Below, piece by piece: positions 9,677-19,722 of a DNA stretch of 36,637 nt. Each line of letters opens with the position of its first letter. The stretch's first letter is position 1. Origin of the DNA: Gammaproteobacteria bacterium (GTDB taxonomy: Bacteria > Pseudomonadota > Gammaproteobacteria > S012-40); the NCBI GenBank assembly GCA_015487785.1, contig WFPC01000021.1:1-36637 (forward strand). The letters run 5' to 3'. The notes beneath the pieces are model-generated. The model searched no databases. It was not told the DNA's origin and was given only the letters and a program-made list of their open reading frames with translations. The translations under genes and the position numbers were made by a program.

Positions 9677-9996
9677 AAGGGCATCTTGAAACCGGGCGGC
9701 AAATCCAGTCCGCCGGCCAGGGCCGCCATTTTCTCCTTGCTGGCGGTTTCCACCGCGCGCACGGCATCGTTGACCGCCGCAGCCAACAGATCCTCCAGCA
9801 TTTCCTTGTCTTCCTCCATCAAGGCAGGATCGATGGTCACCCGGCGCACGTCGTGGCGACCGGTCATCACTACCGTCACCATACCGCCACCGGACTGGCC
9901 GGTCACTTCCATGTTGGCGATTTCGGCCTGTGCCTTCTGCAGGTTCTCCTGCATCTGCTGGGCCTGCTTCATCAAGTTTCCAAGTCCGCCTTTCAT
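9673..9996 (-). CDS. ybaB: YbaB/EbfC nucleoid-associated protein
   Basis: A 107-residue DNA-binding protein that forms dimers on DNA and is encoded between dnaX and recR in many bacteria. It starts with [16 protein letters not shown], has the conserved [14 protein letters not shown] strand region and ends in [18 protein letters not shown] lies 6 bp before the ATG at 9996, which fixes the start; the open frame extends upstream without a better site. It follows dnaX after 68 bp and overlaps recR by 4 bp. Confidence 0.95.
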   Translation of the reverse strand: MKGGLGNLMKQAQQMQENLQKAQAEIANMEVTGQSGGGMVTVVMTGRHDVRRVTIDPALMEEDKEMLEDLLAAAVNDAVRAVETASKEKMAALAGGLDLPPGFKMPF

Positions 9997-10064
9997 GTCA
10001 TTCTCCTTGCAAATTAGAGGTTGGATCGGGAGTATTCTTCTCTCACGCGCGCCGTGGCACGCCA

Positions 10065-11627
10065 TCATCCCTCGGCCTCGTCGCCATAGGTCACGGAATC
10101 GGCATCCAGCCGGGCATCGAAGGTGTCCTTGAGCGCCTGCACATTGGGGTCGGACTCCAGCGCCCGCACCGCCGCCTGCATGCGTTGTTGTTGCTGCCGT
10201 GCCTGCTGCCGTGCCGGGGTCTCTACTGCCGAATCAGCAATTGCCACATCCAGTCTGATCTCTTCGTCATAGTACTCGCTCAAGGCCTTCTGCAGACGCT
10301 CCACCCAGTTGCCGGCGGCCAGGGAGGCATGCTCACGGGGCAAGGACAGGCGTATGCAGGAGCCTTCACGCCCGACAAAGGCGGCATTCATGGCCAGTTG
10401 CCGGGTCATGCCTCCCACTGGCAAGGCCTGCACCACCTCGCGCCAGTTCTGCGACGGCGCCTGTTGCGGTGATGTCTGCGAGACCGTCGTCGGAGCCGCC
10501 TTGACCGTCGCGCCCGTCGCAGTCTTGCCCACAGCCGGTGCCTCGGCGCCTCCCTGCTCGGGCCGGAAAGCCAGCATGCGCAGCATGATCATTTCGAAAC
10601 CGGCGCGGGGATCGGGGGCCAACGGCAGGTCGCGGCGCCCGATCAGGGCGATCTGATAATACAATTGCACGTCTTCCGCCGCCAGCGCCCGACTCAGGCC
10701 GCTCACGGCCTCATCGGCCTCGGCGTGGCCGGGCACCACCTGGGCCACGGCAATGGCGTGCAACAGCCCGATCAGCTCCGCCAGCACCTGGTTGAAGTCC
10801 AGCCCTTCGCGGGCCAGGCTCTCGACACGATTGAGCAAGGCCTGGCCATCGGCCTCGGCCAGGGCCCACAACAGACCGGCCACGTCGCCACGCTCCAGCC
10901 CGCCTAGCATCTGGCGCACCTCGGCCTCGGCCAGCTTGCCGCCACCGAAGGCGATGGCCTGATCCAGCAGGCTGAGAGCATCGCGCATGCTGCCCGCGGC
11001 CGCCCGCGCCAGCCGGGTCAGGGCCGCCGGCTCGGCGGCAATGCCTTCCGCCTCCAGCACCTTGGCCAGATGGGCGCTGATCTGGTCCGGCGTCAGACAG
11101 GTGAGATTGAACTGCAGGCAGCGCGACAGAATGGTGACCGGCAGTTTCTGTGGGTCAGTGGTGGCAAGGATGAACTTCACATGGGGTGGCGGCTCTTCCA
11201 GGGTCTTGAGCAAGGCATTGAAGCTGTGGCCGGACAGCATGTGCACCTCGTCGATGAGGTAGACCTTGTAGCGCCCGCGGGTGGGTGTGTATTGCACGTG
11301 CTCCAGCAGTTCGCGGGTATCCTCCACCTTGGTGCGCGAGGCGGCGTCCACCTCGAGCAAATCGACGAAACGCCCCTGGTCGATCTCGCGGCAGGCGCTG
11401 CACTCGCCACAGGGCCGGGCAGTCACTCCCTGTTCACAGTTGAGAGATTTGGCCAGGATACGGCCGAGAGTGGTCTTGCCCACGCCACGGGTACCGGTGA
11501 ACAGATAGGCATGGTGCAGGCGATTGCTGTCGAGGGCATTGACCAGCGCACGCAAGACGTGCTCCTGGCCCACCAGTTCGGAAAATGTGCGGGGCCGCCA
11601 CTTGCGCGCCAGCACTTGATAACTCAT
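10065..11627 (-). CDS. dnaX: DNA polymerase III subunit gamma/tau
   Basis: Clamp-loader ATPase of the replicative polymerase, 520 residues counting from the ATG at 11627 ([15 protein letters not shown]). Walker A is GTRGVGKT at 45-52; the zinc module has Cys64, Cys73, Cys76 and Cys79; the DExx-type box is IDEVHM and sensor 1 is LATTDP. A variable, Ala/Gln-rich linker (about 365-405) precedes the C-terminal tau domain with [11 protein letters not shown]. No A-rich slippery heptamer like that of E. coli was seen, so a separate gamma form made by frameshifting is not supported. It lies directly downstream of SRP RNA and probably shares its promoter. Confidence 0.95.
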   Translation of the reverse strand: MSYQVLARKWRPRTFSELVGQEHVLRALVNALDSNRLHHAYLFTGTRGVGKTTLGRILAKSLNCEQGVTARPCGECSACREIDQGRFVDLLEVDAASRTKVEDTRELLEHVQYTPTRGRYKVYLIDEVHMLSGHSFNALLKTLEEPPPHVKFILATTDPQKLPVTILSRCLQFNLTCLTPDQISAHLAKVLEAEGIAAEPAALTRLARAAAGSMRDALSLLDQAIAFGGGKLAEAEVRQMLGGLERGDVAGLLWALAEADGQALLNRVESLAREGLDFNQVLAELIGLLHAIAVAQVVPGHAEADEAVSGLSRALAAEDVQLYYQIALIGRRDLPLAPDPRAGFEMIMLRMLAFRPEQGGAEAPAVGKTATGATVKAAPTTVSQTSPQQAPSQNWREVVQALPVGGMTRQLAMNAAFVGREGSCIRLSLPREHASLAAGNWVERLQKALSEYYDEEIRLDVAIADSAVETPARQQARQQQQRMQAAVRALESDPNVQALKDTFDARLDADSVTYGDEAEG

Positions 11628-11670
11628 TCGCCCCTGACCACGTGGTTGCTGTGCAATGGGATGGAGGCGG

Positions 11671-11772
11671 CCCGTACCCGCCACACCCCGGCGCCCGAGT
11701 CCACTGCTACCGCTGCTCCCTTCCGGGCCTGACGGGGTTCACAGCTTGTCGTCGCGAGGGGACCGGCACGGG
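11671..11772 (-). ncRNA. ffs: Signal recognition particle RNA (4.5S, short bacterial type)
   Basis: RNA core of the SRP that binds Ffh and targets membrane proteins. On the minus strand the conserved tip reads GTCAGGCCCGGAAGGGAGCA, including the GGAA tetraloop region and the AGCAGC internal loop. The ends pair: CCCGUGCC near 11772 with GGGUACGGG near 11671, giving an 8-bp closing helix with one G-U pair. Length is about 102 nt. A strong promoter lies 42 bp upstream and dnaX follows 43 bp downstream. Ends are estimated from the closing helix. Confidence 0.93.
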
Positions 11773-11813
11773 TCACCATAGCATCGGGCCTGACCTCACC
11801 AAGCCCGGGCTGC

Positions 11814-11841
11814 ATTATACAGGCTGGACCGTTCGCCACAA
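11814..11841 (-). promoter_or_regulatory. Strong promoter for SRP RNA (and probably dnaX)
   Basis: On the minus strand TTGTGG (11836-11841) and a perfect TATAAT (11814-11819) are spaced by 16 bp. An A7 tract about 27 bp upstream of the -35 (forward-strand T-run near 11869-11875) could act as an UP element. Start of transcription is predicted near 11807, leaving a leader of about 35 nt to be processed. Confidence 0.75.
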
Positions 11842-11940
11842 AGGAGAAGCGACGGCACTTTTTTTCTGCATACGAAAATTCGATGAAAACGCCAAAAACT
11901 GCTAAAGTCTCCTTCAGCAGTACCGATAAAACCGTTGCAC

Positions 11941-11961
11941 GCATTGGATTCGCTGCAATGC
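11941..11961. promoter_or_regulatory. Inverted repeat upstream of the HTH-receiver gene
   Basis: GCATTG (11941-11946) and CAATGC (11956-11961) flank 9 bp, 38 bp before the start codon at 12000. A dyad of this spacing could be an operator for the DNA-binding protein encoded next to it. No clear promoter is visible between 11842 and 11999. The assignment is speculative. Confidence 0.35.
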
Positions 11962-11999
11962 CACCGTAATGGACAACACAACGTCACAAGGATCAGGAT

Positions 12000-12605
12000 A
12001 TGGCCAGTTCCAAAACCGACATTTCCGAAACCGCCTTTCTCACCCCGGCCCAGGTGGCCCAGCGTCTGCGCGTGTCGCCCGTCACCGTGCGCCACTGGGC
12101 ACTCAATGGCAAACTCAGCTTCGTGACCACGCCGGGCGGACACCGTCGTTTCCTGCCCGAGGAGGTGGAGCGCTTCGCCCGCCAATACGGTGTCGACCTG
12201 CAGCCCAGCAAACCCTCGGGACTGCGGGTGCTCATCGTCGATGACGACCCAGAACTGGGTGAGATGCTGACGGAATTCGTCACCTCCCTCGACCCCGACA
12301 ACGAGGCTGCCCTGGCCCACAATGGCTTCGAGGCCGGCAGCCTGATCCACGAATTCAAACCCGACCTGGTCTTGCTGGACATCATGATGCCAGGGCTCGA
12401 CGGCTTCGCCGTGTGCCGCCGGATCAAGCAAAACCCGCAGACCCGGCACATCCCCGTGATCGCCATGACCGGCAAGCCCAGCCAGCAAAACATCAAGGCC
12501 ATGTTCGAGGCCGGCGCCGACGACTGCCTGGCCAAGCCGCTGGACCCGGAGGTGTTGCGCAGTCTGTTCAAACGACCGGCAACGCACCCCACCCCGACCA
12601 ACTGA
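12000..12605 (+). CDS. Response regulator with N-terminal MerR-like HTH and C-terminal receiver
   Basis: A 201-residue predicted transcription regulator with reversed order: a MerR/excisionase-type winged helix at about 13-62 (LTPAQVAQRL, then TPGGHRRF) and a receiver at about 75-193. The receiver is complete: Asp81-Asp82, phosphoacceptor Asp127 (LLDIMMPG), Thr157 and Lys179 (AKPL). Phosphorylation would presumably control DNA binding or dimerisation. A GGAT stretch just before the ATG is a modest ribosome site. It is the first gene of an operon with an HD-GYP response regulator and a hybrid kinase, the likely phosphodonor. The DNA target is unknown; the inverted repeat at 11941-11961 is a candidate. 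Confidence 0.88.
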   Translation: MASSKTDISETAFLTPAQVAQRLRVSPVTVRHWALNGKLSFVTTPGGHRRFLPEEVERFARQYGVDLQPSKPSGLRVLIVDDDPELGEMLTEFVTSLDPDNEAALAHNGFEAGSLIHEFKPDLVLLDIMMPGLDGFAVCRRIKQNPQTRHIPVIAMTGKPSQQNIKAMFEAGADDCLAKPLDPEVLRSLFKRPATHPTPTN

Positions 12606-12635
12606 GCGACCAACCGCACCATGTAAGGAATGACC

Positions 12636-13718
12636 ATGCCTACCCTCACCGCCTTCGACAATGCCAGCCAGGACACCCCGTACCGTGTCCTCATCGTCGA
12701 CGACAATGAAAACCACCTGAAGCTGGAAAAAGACATTCTCGCCTCTCCACGCTTCGAGGTACATGAAGCCACCCGCGGTGAACAGGCTCTGGAACTGCTC
12801 CAACGCCACGACTTCGACGTGGTCTTACTGGACAAGAACATGCCGGGCATGAGCGGCGACGAAGTCTGCCGGCGCATTCGCCGGCACGCCGAGCTGTCAC
12901 TGCTGCCGGTATTGGTGGTCACCGGCAGCAACTCACGGGAAGACTTTCTCGCCAGCATGCAAGCCGGCGCCAGCGATTTCATCCGCAAGCCCTACAACCC
13001 CCTGGAACTGATCGCCCGCACCGAGAACTTTGCCAGGCAAAAGCGCCAGACCGACCAGCTCGACAGCGCCGAGTCACTGCTGTTCACCCTTGCCCGCATG
13101 GTGGAATCGCGCGACGCCGAAACCGGCGACCATTGTTCACGCCTGGCCCACAGCGCCACCGTCTTCGGCAAGACCCTCGGCCTGGATGCCGGCCAGATCC
13201 ATGCCCTGCAACGCGGTGCCATTCTGCACGACCTGGGCAAACTGGGCATCCCCGACAGTATCCTGCTGAAAAAAGGTCCCCTGGACGAGCAAGAATGGGA
13301 ATTGATGCGCCAGCACACGGTGATCGGTGAACAATTGCTGGGCAGCCTCAAGAGCATGGCACCCGTGCTCCCCATCGTACGTCATCACCACGAGCGCTGG
13401 GACGGTGGCGGCTATCCCGACGGCCTGGCCGGCGAGGCCATTCCCCTGCTGGCACGAGTGTTCCAACTAGTGGACATCTACGATGCCCTGGCCTTCGAGC
13501 GGCCCTACAAGAGCGCCCTGCCCCTGGAAACCATCATCGGCATCCTCGAACAGGAACGCGATCAAGGCTGGCGGGATCCGGAGCTGACCAATGCCTTCCT
13601 GCAGATTCTGCGCGAGCGTCCCGGGGATCTCGAGTTGCCCGCGCAGCAGGAAAAGAATCTCAGCGACCACCTGTTCGAGAAAATCGCCAGCACCGGTGTA
13701 CTGCAATGGGCCAGATGA
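12636..13718 (+). CDS. Response regulator with HD-GYP phosphodiesterase domain
   Basis: A 360-residue two-domain protein: receiver at about 15-135 with phosphoacceptor Asp66 (LLDKNMPG) and an HD-GYP domain at about 145-345 that hydrolyses cyclic di-GMP. Catalytic features are present: His166 in GDHCSRLA, the HD pair His198-Asp199 in ILHDLGKLG, the RHHHERWDGGGYPDG signature containing GYP at 259-261, and VDIYDAL. AAGGA lies 6 bp before the ATG at 12636, favouring it over the ATG at 12630. It is 30 bp after the HTH-receiver gene and 1 bp before the kinase gene. The receiver probably switches phosphodiesterase activity in response to that kinase. Confidence 0.92.
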   Translation: MPTLTAFDNASQDTPYRVLIVDDNENHLKLEKDILASPRFEVHEATRGEQALELLQRHDFDVVLLDKNMPGMSGDEVCRRIRRHAELSLLPVLVVTGSNSREDFLASMQAGASDFIRKPYNPLELIARTENFARQKRQTDQLDSAESLLFTLARMVESRDAETGDHCSRLAHSATVFGKTLGLDAGQIHALQRGAILHDLGKLGIPDSILLKKGPLDEQEWELMRQHTVIGEQLLGSLKSMAPVLPIVRHHHERWDGGGYPDGLAGEAIPLLARVFQLVDIYDALAFERPYKSALPLETIIGILEQERDQGWRDPELTNAFLQILRERPGDLELPAQQEKNLSDHLFEKIASTGVLQWAR

Positions 13719-13719
13719 G

Positions 13720-16719
13720 GTGAGCGAGTACCCGCCGGAAAACGACGAGCCGGCTGCAAACCATCTGGCACAGGCCCTGGATCAGGCCGGGATTCCATCC
13801 CGCTTGCTGGAACAGGCGCTGAACCAGCACGCCATCGTCTCCATCACCGACACCGCCGGCAACATCACCTATGCCAATCCCAGATTCTGTCAGACCAGCG
13901 GCTACAGCCAGGCCGAACTGCTGGGGAAAAACCATCGCATCGTGAAGTCCGAAGCCCACGACGCCGAATTCTTCCGTCATCTGTGGCAAACCATCAGCTC
14001 GGGCCAAACTTGGCAGGGCATGATCCAGAACCGGCGCAAGGACGGCAGCCCTTACTGGGTACAGAGCACCATCGTGCCCATCCCCGGCAACGATGGCCTG
14101 CCCCAGGGCTACATCAGTATTCGCACCGATGTAACCGAGCGCATCCTGGCCAAGCAGGAATATCAGAATTTCCAGCACATACTGGACCAGACCCTGGACT
14201 GCGTCTTCATATTCGATGCCGCAAGCCTGCGCTTTCTCTATGTCAACCAGGGAGCCGCCCGCCAGGTGGGCTACCGCCGCGCGGAACTGCTCGGCATGAC
14301 TCCCTTCGACATCAACCCCCAGTGGGATCGCAAGGCCTTTGAGAGCCTGCTCCGCCCCTTGCGGGAAGGACTCCAGGAAAAATTGATCTTCGAGGCCCGC
14401 CAACTGCATCGCAGCGGCCGCCAGATCCCGGTGGAAATTTTTCTCCAGCTCATTCGCGACACCCGTAACGGCGACCGCTTCATCGCCATCGTGCGCGACA
14501 TCAGTGAACGCCAGCGGGTCAACCGGGCGCTGGAGAAAATGTCTCTCGCCGACCCTCAGCAAGACATCTTCTTCCAGCTCTGCGAGGCCGTGGCCGAGGC
14601 CCTGGGCGTGGCACGGGTGGGCATCAGCCACGTGGGCGAGGACAATATCGCCAGGGTGCTGGGCTATTACCACAACGGCCAACCCGGCCCACTGTTCGAA
14701 TACCCCCTGCCCGGCACGCCCTGCAACGATGTCTGCGGTGAGGAGATCTCCCTGACGGTGGAGCACAGCGTCACCCAACGCTACCCCGAAGCCCGGCTGC
14801 TGGCCGACATCGATGCCGTCAGTTACCGCGGCGAACCCCTGGCCACCGCCGACAACCAGGTAGTGGGCGTGCTCTGGGCCATCGACGACAAACCCCGCGC
14901 CGACAATCCCACCGAGCGCGCCCTGCTGCAAGTGGCCGCCCGCCGCGCCGCGCTGGAGCTGCAGCGCAAGCACGACCTCGGCCAGTTGCGCCAGGCCAAC
15001 CGGGAGCTGGACGAACTGGTGCGCGCCCTGCGCGCCCTGAGCGAGGTCAACCAGCACATCGTGCACGCCAAAGACGAGCAACAACTGCTCAACGATATCT
15101 GCCGCATCCTGGTGGAGGAAACCGGCTACCGCATGGCCTGGGTGGGCTACAAACGCAACGACGCCAGCAAGCGCGTGGAGGTCGTCGCCCATGCCGGCCA
15201 TCAGACCGGCTATCTCGACCACATCGAAATAAGCTGGGATGCCCACAGTCCCCATGGCCAGGGCCCCACCGGCAGCGCCATCCGCGAGAACCGCGTCGTC
15301 ATCTGCCACGACATGTTCAACGACCCGCGTTTCGCGCCCTGGCGGGAACGGGCCAGAGCCCAGGGCTATACCTCGTCCATCGCCCTGCCGCTGGCACACG
15401 ATGGCGAAATCCTGGGCGCCCTCAATCTCTATGCCGCCGAGCCCCATGCCTTCCCTGAGAAGGAAGTCAAGCTGCTGTCGGAAATGGCCAACGACCTCGC
15501 CTTCGGCATCGCCCACCTGCGCGCCGCCAAGGAAAAGGCCCGCCTGGAACGACAACTTCGCCAGAGCCAGAAAATGGAGGCACTGGGCCACCTCACCGCC
15601 GGCATCGCCCACGACTTCAACAATATTCTCGCCAGCATCATGGGCTACACCGAACTGGCCCTGCAACAAGCGGGCGACGACGCCAGGCTGCAGCGCTACC
15701 TCGGCGAGGTCTACAGCGCCGGTGAGCGGGCACGCGACATCATTGCCCAGATGCTGAGCTTCGGGCGCGACCAGGCATCGAACCCCTCTCACAGCATCAG
15801 CATCGACCCTGTGCCAGTGATGCAGGAGACCCTGAGCATGTTGCGCGCCAGCCTGCCCTCCACCCTCGAACTCAAGCTGGAACTACCCGCCAGCGGCAAG
15901 CTCAGCGTGCCCATGGATCCCGGTGCCCTGCAGCAAGTGCTCATGAACCTGGTCATCAATGCCCGCGACGCCACCAACAACAAGGGGGAAGTCGTCATCC
16001 GCCTGCTCCCTCCGGTCACGGAGCCTCTCGCCGCCGAGTGTGCCTCGTGCGGCGGCAATTTCAGCGGCCGATATGCCGAACTGCAGGTCATCGACCAGGG
16101 GCACGGCTTGAGCAAGGACACTCTCAAACACATCTTCGAACCCTTCTTCACCACCAAGGCCGTGGACAAGGGCACCGGCATGGGACTGGCGGTGATCCAT
16201 GGCGTGGTACACAAGGCCGGGGGACACATCCTGGTCGATTCACGCCCTGGCGAGGGCTCGGCCTTTCGCATTCTGCTCCCCCTGGCCACTGACCAGGATG
16301 AACAGACTGCGCAGCCAGGCGGGGAATACCCACACGAGGAAACCCTGCATCAGAAACGTGCACTCATCGTCGACGACGAAGCAGGTATCCTGGGCTTCTT
16401 GCAGGAATGGCTGGAAAGCCAGAACATGCAGGTCACCGCTTTCCAGGACAGCAGCAATGCCCTGGAACACTTCAGCCAACACGCAGACGCCTACGACCTG
16501 CTCATCAGTGACCAGACCATGCCCTTGCTGACCGGGATGGAACTGTGCAAGGCCGTGCGCAAACTACGCCCCGACTTGCCCATCATTGTGATGAGCGGCT
16601 ACAACGATGTGATCGACCGACAGGTAGCCGAGGAACTGAGCGTGGCCTTCATCGAAAAACCCTTCACTCCGGATACCCTGCTGCACCAGATCGCCAGGGC
16701 CTTCGGCAACAAAGAATAG
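13720..16719 (+). CDS. Hybrid sensor histidine kinase (PAS-PAS-GAF-GAF-HisKA-HATPase-receiver)
   Basis: A 999-residue kinase without membrane segments, so it probably senses cytoplasmic signals. Order: PAS (about 35-140), PAS (148-264), GAF (280-417), GAF (440-603), HisKA with phospho-His631 in GIAHDFNN, HATPase (727-860) with Asn747, DQGHGLS and KGTGMGLA boxes, and a receiver (880-999) with Asp931. Between the N and G boxes is a Cys774-x-x-Cys777 pair that could bind metal or sense redox. The GTG start at 13720 lies just after the preceding stop; an opening to 13591 would run inside that gene. It should feed the two response regulators upstream. Its stop is 1 bp from the convergent iscX stop. 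Confidence 0.92.
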   Translation: MSEYPPENDEPAANHLAQALDQAGIPSRLLEQALNQHAIVSITDTAGNITYANPRFCQTSGYSQAELLGKNHRIVKSEAHDAEFFRHLWQTISSGQTWQGMIQNRRKDGSPYWVQSTIVPIPGNDGLPQGYISIRTDVTERILAKQEYQNFQHILDQTLDCVFIFDAASLRFLYVNQGAARQVGYRRAELLGMTPFDINPQWDRKAFESLLRPLREGLQEKLIFEARQLHRSGRQIPVEIFLQLIRDTRNGDRFIAIVRDISERQRVNRALEKMSLADPQQDIFFQLCEAVAEALGVARVGISHVGEDNIARVLGYYHNGQPGPLFEYPLPGTPCNDVCGEEISLTVEHSVTQRYPEARLLADIDAVSYRGEPLATADNQVVGVLWAIDDKPRADNPTERALLQVAARRAALELQRKHDLGQLRQANRELDELVRALRALSEVNQHIVHAKDEQQLLNDICRILVEETGYRMAWVGYKRNDASKRVEVVAHAGHQTGYLDHIEISWDAHSPHGQGPTGSAIRENRVVICHDMFNDPRFAPWRERARAQGYTSSIALPLAHDGEILGALNLYAAEPHAFPEKEVKLLSEMANDLAFGIAHLRAAKEKARLERQLRQSQKMEALGHLTAGIAHDFNNILASIMGYTELALQQAGDDARLQRYLGEVYSAGERARDIIAQMLSFGRDQASNPSHSISIDPVPVMQETLSMLRASLPSTLELKLELPASGKLSVPMDPGALQQVLMNLVINARDATNNKGEVVIRLLPPVTEPLAAECASCGGNFSGRYAELQVIDQGHGLSKDTLKHIFEPFFTTKAVDKGTGMGLAVIHGVVHKAGGHILVDSRPGEGSAFRILLPLATDQDEQTAQPGGEYPHEETLHQKRALIVDDEAGILGFLQEWLESQNMQVTAFQDSSNALEHFSQHADAYDLLISDQTMPLLTGMELCKAVRKLRPDLPIIVMSGYNDVIDRQVAEELSVAFIEKPFTPDTLLHQIARAFGNKE

Positions 16720-16720
16720 G

Positions 16721-16921
16721 CTATTGCCGCTCCTCCAGCCAGGCCATCTGGATGGCCTCGAGAATTTTCTCGTTGGAATGCTGCGGATCGTCGTCGAATT
16801 CCTCCAGTTCGCAGACCCAGCGATGCAGATCGGTGAAACGGATGTATTGCGGATCCACCTCGGAGTGTGCCTCATCCAGTGCGATGGCGATCTCCAGCGA
16901 ATCGGTCCATTTCAAGCTCAT
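16721..16921 (-). CDS. iscX: Iron-sulfur assembly protein IscX
   Basis: A 66-residue acidic protein that binds IscS and iron and tunes cluster assembly. The sequence [15 protein letters not shown], the central [11 protein letters not shown] and the C-terminal [11 protein letters not shown] are characteristic of the family. It is the last gene of the isc operon, 10 bp after fdx. Its stop codon faces that of the hybrid kinase across a single base, with a 6-bp inverted repeat (16704-16709 with 16724-16729) but no T-run, so termination here is unclear. Confidence 0.95.
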   Translation of the reverse strand: MSLKWTDSLEIAIALDEAHSEVDPQYIRFTDLHRWVCELEEFDDDPQHSNEKILEAIQMAWLEERQ

Positions 16922-16931
16922 GGCATGCTCC

Positions 16932-17270
16932 TCAACGTGATTCCGAAACCATGTTGATGGTGTATTTGGGAATTTCCACCACCAGATCCTCGTCGTCGAC
17001 GATGGCCTGGCAGCTCAGGCGGGAGTCGGGATCCAGCCCCCAGGCCTTGTCCAGCATATCCTCCTCGTCTTCACTGGGCTCGTTGAGCGAGTCCAGTCCC
17101 TCGCGCACATGGACGTGACATGTGGTGCAGGCACACGACATTTCGCAGGCATGTTCGATGTCCACCCCGTGCTCCAGCAGAGCCTCGCACAGGTTGGCGC
17201 CCTTCTCCACCTCGAAGGCGGCACCCTCCGGGCACAGTTCCTCATGGGGCAATACGATGATCTGGGGCAT
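16932..17270 (-). CDS. fdx: ISC-type [2Fe-2S] ferredoxin
   Basis: A 112-residue adrenodoxin-like ferredoxin that supplies electrons for cluster assembly. Cluster ligands are Cys42, Cys48, Cys51 and Cys87, with the conserved non-ligand Cys46, at E. coli Fdx spacing. The acidic stretch between the third and fourth ligands ([11 protein letters not shown]) is a typical partner-binding surface. ATG at 17270 is preferred over TTG at 17276 because AGGA lies 9 bp before it. Located 14 bp after hscA and 10 bp before iscX. Confidence 0.96.
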   Translation of the reverse strand: MPQIIVLPHEELCPEGAAFEVEKGANLCEALLEHGVDIEHACEMSCACTTCHVHVREGLDSLNEPSEDEEDMLDKAWGLDPDSRLSCQAIVDDEDLVVEIPKYTINMVSESR

Positions 17271-17284
17271 GGGCAATAATCCTG

Positions 17285-19162
17285 TCAGGGTTTGAATTCG
17301 TCTATGGCATGACCGGCCAGGGCACGCTGGATGTTGCTGTCCATGCGCCGTGCCACATAATCGGCGCAGGCCGCCTCCAGAGCCTCGATGGCCTGCTTGA
17401 TGGCTTCGGCATCGTTGCCGTCTCGCACCTGCCGCAAGTGGGCCAACGCCTGCTCGATGCGCTCGCGCTCAGCCGGCTCCAGCAAGCGTTCACCATCCTC
17501 GGCCAAGGCCGAGCGCAACGCCTCAATCTCACGGTCCGCCTCGACCTGTTGCTCGCGCAACTTTCTCTTTTGCATATCCTCTTCGGCATGATCGAAGGAG
17601 TCACGCAACATGCTCTCGATCTCGCTGTCACTCAAACCGTAGGACGGCTTGATCTCGATGTGCGCCTCGGCGCCACTGGTCTGTTCACGGGCGGTGACAC
17701 TGAGCAAGCCATCGGCATCCACCTGAAAGGTCACCTTGATGCGCGCGGCACCGGCCACCATGGGCGGAATTCCACGCAACACGAAACGCGCCAGGGAACG
17801 GCAGTCGTCCACCAGTTCGCGCTCCCCCTGCACCACGTGCAGCGCCAGCGAGGTCTGGCCATCCTTGAAGGTGGTAAACTCCTGTGCACGGGCCACGGGA
17901 ATGGTGGTATTGCGGGGAATGATCTTCTCCACCAGGCCACCCAGGGTCTCTATGCCCAGCGAAAGAGGAATCACATCCAGCAACAACATCTCCTCGTCGG
18001 GCTTGTTGCCGGCCAGCACGTCGGCCTGCAGGGCCGCGCCTATGGCCACCACCTTGTCGGGGTCGATGTCGGCCAGGGGTTCGCGGCCGAAAAACTCCGC
18101 CACCCGCTGGCGGATGCGTGGACCACGCGTAGAACCTCCCACCAGCACCACCTGCTCGATGTCGGTTTTCTTCAGACCGGCATCGCGCAGCGCACGCCGG
18201 CAGGGTTTGAGCGTGCGCTCGATGAGTGGATCGATCAAGCGGTTCAGGGTGTCACGATCCAGCGTACCCTGCCAATGACCACCGTCAGGCAGATCCAGTT
18301 GTATATCCACCTGCCCGGCACCGCTGAGCGCTTCCTTAGCGGCACGGGCCTGTCGCATCACTTCACGCATGAAGCGATGATCGTCGCTCCCCTGCACCCC
18401 GGACTGGTCCAGCATCCACTGGGCCACGGCCCGATCCAGATCGTCACCACCCAGAGCACTGTCACCGGCAGTCGCCAGCACCTCGAATACCCCCTGATGC
18501 AGGCGCAGAATGGAGATGTCGAAGGTGCCACCACCCAGGTCGTAGACCGCGATCACGCCTTCCGGGCCCTGATCCAGACCATAGGCCACCGCCGCCGCGG
18601 TGGGCTCGTTGAGCAGGCGGAATACGTTCAACCCCGCCAGGCGCGCGGCGTCCTTGGTGGCCTGGCGCTGGGCATCGTCGAAATAGGCGGGCACCGTGAT
18701 CACCACTCCGCTCAATTCTCCTCCCAAGGTGGCCTCGGCACGCTGGCGCAGCGCCTTGAGGATCTCCGCCGAAACCTCCACCGGACTCACTGCGCCGGCC
18801 ACGGTCTGGATACGCACCATGCCCTGTTCTCCCGCCTGGAAACGATAGGGCAGGTGTTCACCCAGGGTGGCGATGTCATCGATGCCACGCCCCATCAGGC
18901 GCTTGACCGAGGCAATGGTGTTGAGCGGATCCTCCACCGCCGCCTCCAGCGCGTCGTGGCCCACCACGGTCTCACCGTCGTCCAGGTAACGCACCACCGA
19001 GGGCAACAAATGGCGCCCCCGCACATCCGGCAGAGTTTCAGCCACTCCGCTGCGCACACTGGCCACCAGGGAATTGGTGGTACCCAGGTCGATGCCGGCA
19101 GCCAGCCGCCGCTGATGGGGCGCGCTGCTCTGCCCAGGTTCGGATATCTGCAATAAGGCCAT
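17285..19162 (-). CDS. hscA: Hsp70-type chaperone HscA
   Basis: Specialised Hsp70 that, with HscB, drives cluster transfer from the IscU scaffold. The 625-residue protein has the nucleotide-binding domain beginning [14 protein letters not shown], the [12 protein letters not shown] phosphate loop, the [12 protein letters not shown] segment, then a substrate-binding domain from about residue 395 and a helical lid. The ATG at 19162 overlaps the hscB stop by one base (TGATG), so the two are coupled. Its known client, IscU, binds through a LPPVK motif, yet no iscU gene is present in this operon. Strongly supported. Confidence 0.97.
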   Translation of the reverse strand: MALLQISEPGQSSAPHQRRLAAGIDLGTTNSLVASVRSGVAETLPDVRGRHLLPSVVRYLDDGETVVGHDALEAAVEDPLNTIASVKRLMGRGIDDIATLGEHLPYRFQAGEQGMVRIQTVAGAVSPVEVSAEILKALRQRAEATLGGELSGVVITVPAYFDDAQRQATKDAARLAGLNVFRLLNEPTAAAVAYGLDQGPEGVIAVYDLGGGTFDISILRLHQGVFEVLATAGDSALGGDDLDRAVAQWMLDQSGVQGSDDHRFMREVMRQARAAKEALSGAGQVDIQLDLPDGGHWQGTLDRDTLNRLIDPLIERTLKPCRRALRDAGLKKTDIEQVVLVGGSTRGPRIRQRVAEFFGREPLADIDPDKVVAIGAALQADVLAGNKPDEEMLLLDVIPLSLGIETLGGLVEKIIPRNTTIPVARAQEFTTFKDGQTSLALHVVQGERELVDDCRSLARFVLRGIPPMVAGAARIKVTFQVDADGLLSVTAREQTSGAEAHIEIKPSYGLSDSEIESMLRDSFDHAEEDMQKRKLREQQVEADREIEALRSALAEDGERLLEPAERERIEQALAHLRQVRDGNDAEAIKQAIEALEAACADYVARRMDSNIQRALAGHAIDEFKP

Positions 19163-19722
19163 CAATCGTCCAGTTCGTGTTCGAGCTGCTCGATCTCTGC
19201 CAGCAGCTTGTGAAAGAATTGTAACTTGTGCACCAGCACCGCGGCGTCCTGCAGGGTCTCACCCGAGCCATCCTCCAGGGCGCTCGCCAGCTCGCCCTGC
19301 AACGCAGCACAACAGGCCTGCGCCTGTTCATGCAACTGTGCCAGCCGTTCCTCCGGCCGTGTGGCGGTACGTGCCTGCTCCAGGGCCTCGCGCAAGTTCA
19401 TCTGTTGCATGAGAAACTCGCTATCGAGTTGCGGACTGTCTTGGTCCACATTCAGACCGCGCCGGCGCAACAGGTACTTGGCCCGCTTGACCGGATCCTT
19501 GAGGGTACCGTAGGCGTCGTTTATCAGGGCGGCACGCTGCACCGCCAGGCGTTGTTCCCGCTGCGAGGCCTGGGCGAAGCGATCCGGATGCAGACTGCGT
19601 TGAAGATGGCGGTAGCGCTGCGACAGCTCGCCGAGATCGATATCGAAGCCTTCCGGCAAACCGAACAACTGGAAATACTCGTCGGACACCGATTGCCCGC
19701 CCCGGCCCCGTGTATCAGACAT
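19162..19722 (-). CDS. hscB: J-domain co-chaperone HscB
   Basis: J-protein that delivers the cluster-loaded scaffold to HscA and stimulates its ATPase. The 186-residue protein carries a J domain at about 14-80 with the HPD triplet (SLHPDRFAQ) and a C-terminal three-helix domain ([16 protein letters not shown] onward) that binds IscU. The ATG at 19722 overlaps the iscA stop by 8 bp and was chosen over the upstream opening at 19758, which lies inside iscA. It overlaps hscA by one base. Confidence 0.96.
   Translation of the reverse strand: MSDTRGRGGQSVSDEYFQLFGLPEGFDIDLGELSQRYRHLQRSLHPDRFAQASQREQRLAVQRAALINDAYGTLKDPVKRAKYLLRRRGLNVDQDSPQLDSEFLMQQMNLREALEQARTATRPEERLAQLHEQAQACCAALQGELASALEDGSGETLQDAAVLVHKLQFFHKLLAEIEQLEHELDD

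Noticed and set aside
10065-11627. Programmed frameshift in dnaX
   Set aside because: No A-rich slippery heptamer with a downstream hairpin was seen; the frame runs without break to the tau end.
13660-15792. Long minus-strand open frame (710 codons) opposite the hybrid kinase
   Set aside because: It is antisense to a gene with clear PAS, GAF and kinase motifs, has no recognisable motifs, and long antisense frames are expected from G+C-rich codon use.
17309-19156. Plus-strand frame (615 codons) opposite hscA
   Set aside because: Antisense shadow of a highly conserved chaperone gene.
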